Assembly (NCBI GenBank): GCA_937900305.1
Contig: CALCCV010000331.1
Span: 1 to 5,403, forward strand
DNA length: 5,403 bases
Reading direction: 5' to 3'
From: an uncultured Pseudobdellovibrionaceae bacterium
Lineage (GTDB): Bacteria > Bdellovibrionota > Bdellovibrionia > Bdellovibrionales > Bdellovibrionaceae
Below the pieces are notes generated by a model. That model was not told where the DNA came from, made no database searches, and was given only the letters and a program-made list of their open reading frames with translations. This document shows, piece by piece, positions 4,398-5,403 of the stretch. The position numbers and the translations under genes were made by a program. Every line of letters starts with the position of its first letter. Positions within the stretch are counted from its first letter, which is position 1.

Positions 4398-5403
4398 TCA
4401 TACGCGAAAATGAAGTGGAGATTCAATGCGGATTTCATCGGACACTCGTTTTGCGTCGGTGGGCACAGTCACCAGCGCCCCGCGTGGAATCACTGGTGGC
4501 TCGCCATGGCGCTGCAGCCAACTCAAAAATTCACGACGAGAATTTCCGCACACGAGTTGCCGTGTTTTTCCCCGCTCTGGGAGCGTGTCTCCGACCACTC
4601 GGTAAACCGGAGCCTCTAACTTCGCGTCCACGTGCGCCGAAACCAGTGGCGACCGATTCGCCATTAAATACGAAAATGTCAGCGTGTCGTTGCGAAAGGG
4701 CAGATGCCTTTCCACCTCCAGCAGCCAATCGGGTTTTTCAAAGTGCATTCGATCATGGCACCAGTCCTTTGACGATCCCGCCAGCAATGGACACGTCTCG
4801 GTGTGAGTGCACGGGCCTCGCACATGCAGGCCTCTTGCGATCGCTTCGTTTCGCAGCACCATGAGTTTTCGGCCGTCTTCCTGCGTGCTGGGTTCGATCA
4901 CCAAAAAATAAGGCAAATCTGTCAAACTCTCTTGGCCCAAAATTTCTTCTGTCATTGAGTACGAAAAACAAGCCAGGTCTTCGCTCGTCAAAGACGAAGC
5001 CAAACTGCGGGCTCCCACTTGCCAGAGCTGTGCCGGCGGAAATTGAGTTTGCAAAAAATTGCGCGCTTGGCCCGACAGTTCTGAAAAAAGCAACCGCTTC
5101 TGGGCAAACACTCCATCGCCCAAACACTCCTGCAGCGCCCAAAACACCGTGCCTAGGCCCGCTCCGAAATCCACAACTCGGGTGAAAGTGGATCCCAATT
5201 GAGCCAGATCCAATCTATGCATCGCACACTTGGCACGCAGAACATTGAGCGGCAAATAATAAAAAAGCTGCGCCTCAAAACACCACTTCTCAGACCAAGG
5301 TGTCGCGGCCAACGGATTTTCGATATAAAAATCACTCATTCGTTGAACTGATTTGGCAATATCGCGAGGCCGCGTACTCACCAATTCTCGACTCAAAAGA
5401 TCC
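4398..5403 (-). CDS. Rsm22-family methyltransferase-like protein, small-subunit ribosome associated (5' end open at window edge)
   Basis: About 332 residues are visible if counted from a TTG at 5396. The frame stays open to the window edge, so the true start is uncertain and may lie outside. The protein resembles Rsm22/METTL17, a family tied to the mitochondrial small ribosomal subunit; the bacterial members are little studied. Seen: a SAM-binding-type motif VVDFGAGLGTVFWAL (74-88), FLVIEPSTQEDGRKL (164-178), and the family signature GPCTHTETCPLL followed by DWCH (194-214). The Cys residues C196, C202 and C213, with C283 in RQLVCGNSRRE, match the four-cysteine pattern reported to bind an Fe-S cluster in this family. 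FSYLMANR (241-248) is also typical. No signal peptide or membrane helix is seen, so it is cytoplasmic. It ends 20 bases before the gcvT start, suggesting co-transcription. Whether it still methylates anything is unknown. Confidence 0.85.
   Translation of the reverse strand, partial: DLLSRELVSTRPRDIAKSVQRMSDFYIENPLAATPWSEKWCFEAQLFYYLPLNVLRAKCAMHRLDLAQLGSTFTRVVDFGAGLGTVFWALQECLGDGVFAQKRLLFSELSGQARNFLQTQFPPAQLWQVGARSLASSLTSEDLACFSYSMTEEILGQESLTDLPYFLVIEPSTQEDGRKLMVLRNEAIARGLHVRGPCTHTETCPLLAGSSKDWCHDRMHFEKPDWLLEVERHLPFRNDTLTFSYLMANRSPLVSAHVDAKLEAPVYRVVGDTLPERGKTRQLVCGNSRREFLSWLQRHGEPPVIPRGALVTVPTDAKRVSDEIRIESPLHFRV

Noticed and set aside
4378..4401. ATG at 4401 overlapping the upstream stop codon as ATGA, a possible coupled start for gcvT.
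   Set aside because: No Shine-Dalgarno sequence precedes it, and the extra residues MIAPSGGS are encoded by the ribosome-binding region of the ATG at 4377, which has AGGAGG.
4340..4864. A 174-codon plus-strand frame opposite the Rsm22-family gene and the start of gcvT.
   Set aside because: It is antisense to two well-supported genes, has no ribosome binding site of note and shows no family motifs. It is a shadow frame in GC-rich coding DNA.
4753..5142. A 129-codon minus-strand frame overlapping the Rsm22-family gene.
   Set aside because: It lies in another frame of the same strand within a gene with clear family motifs, and its sequence is Arg/Phe/Ala-rich without a recognisable domain.

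Overview
The window looks like chromosomal DNA of a motile Gram-negative bacterium. The tip sequence of its chemoreceptor (VFQTKLLSFNASVEAARAGE), a sigma-28-type promoter in front of that receptor, and the Rsm22 protein variant suggest a predatory-type member of the Bdellovibrionota. This placement is inferred from recalled family sequences, not from a search.

Layout. The left edge holds the 3' end of a plus-strand gene of unknown function (1-497). It is AT-rich compared with the rest and its true start lies outside the window. A 236-base non-coding stretch follows. It carries a near-consensus FliA (sigma-28) promoter, a possible upstream sigma-70 promoter and short inverted repeats. Next comes a plus-strand methyl-accepting chemotaxis protein (734-2362). 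It has two membrane segments and an intact signalling tip but no recognisable HAMP domain. Its reading frame stops just where a Pro/Ser/Glu-rich tail continues in another frame.

The right half is transcribed leftwards and converges on the receptor gene. In transcription order it holds an Rsm22-family methyltransferase-like protein (open at the right edge), gcvT, gcvH and tRNA-Leu(UAG). Between gcvT and gcvH lies a 113-base gap with five tandem copies of a 7-base unit. The convergent junction (2363-2626) holds no convincing separate gene. It contains a perfect 18-bp palindrome, a GA-repeat purine tract and a hairpin next to the tRNA 3' end.

Function. GcvT and GcvH are two of the four proteins of the glycine cleavage system, which feeds one-carbon units into tetrahydrofolate. 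gcvP is not directly downstream as it often is, so it must be encoded elsewhere. The Rsm22-like protein and the tRNA belong to translation. The receptor is most simply read as part of the flagellar/chemotaxis regulon. I see no mobile element, CRISPR array or riboswitch. The least ordinary features are the HAMP-less receptor with its possible frameshifted tail, and the heptamer repeat array just upstream of the gcvH ribosome binding site.
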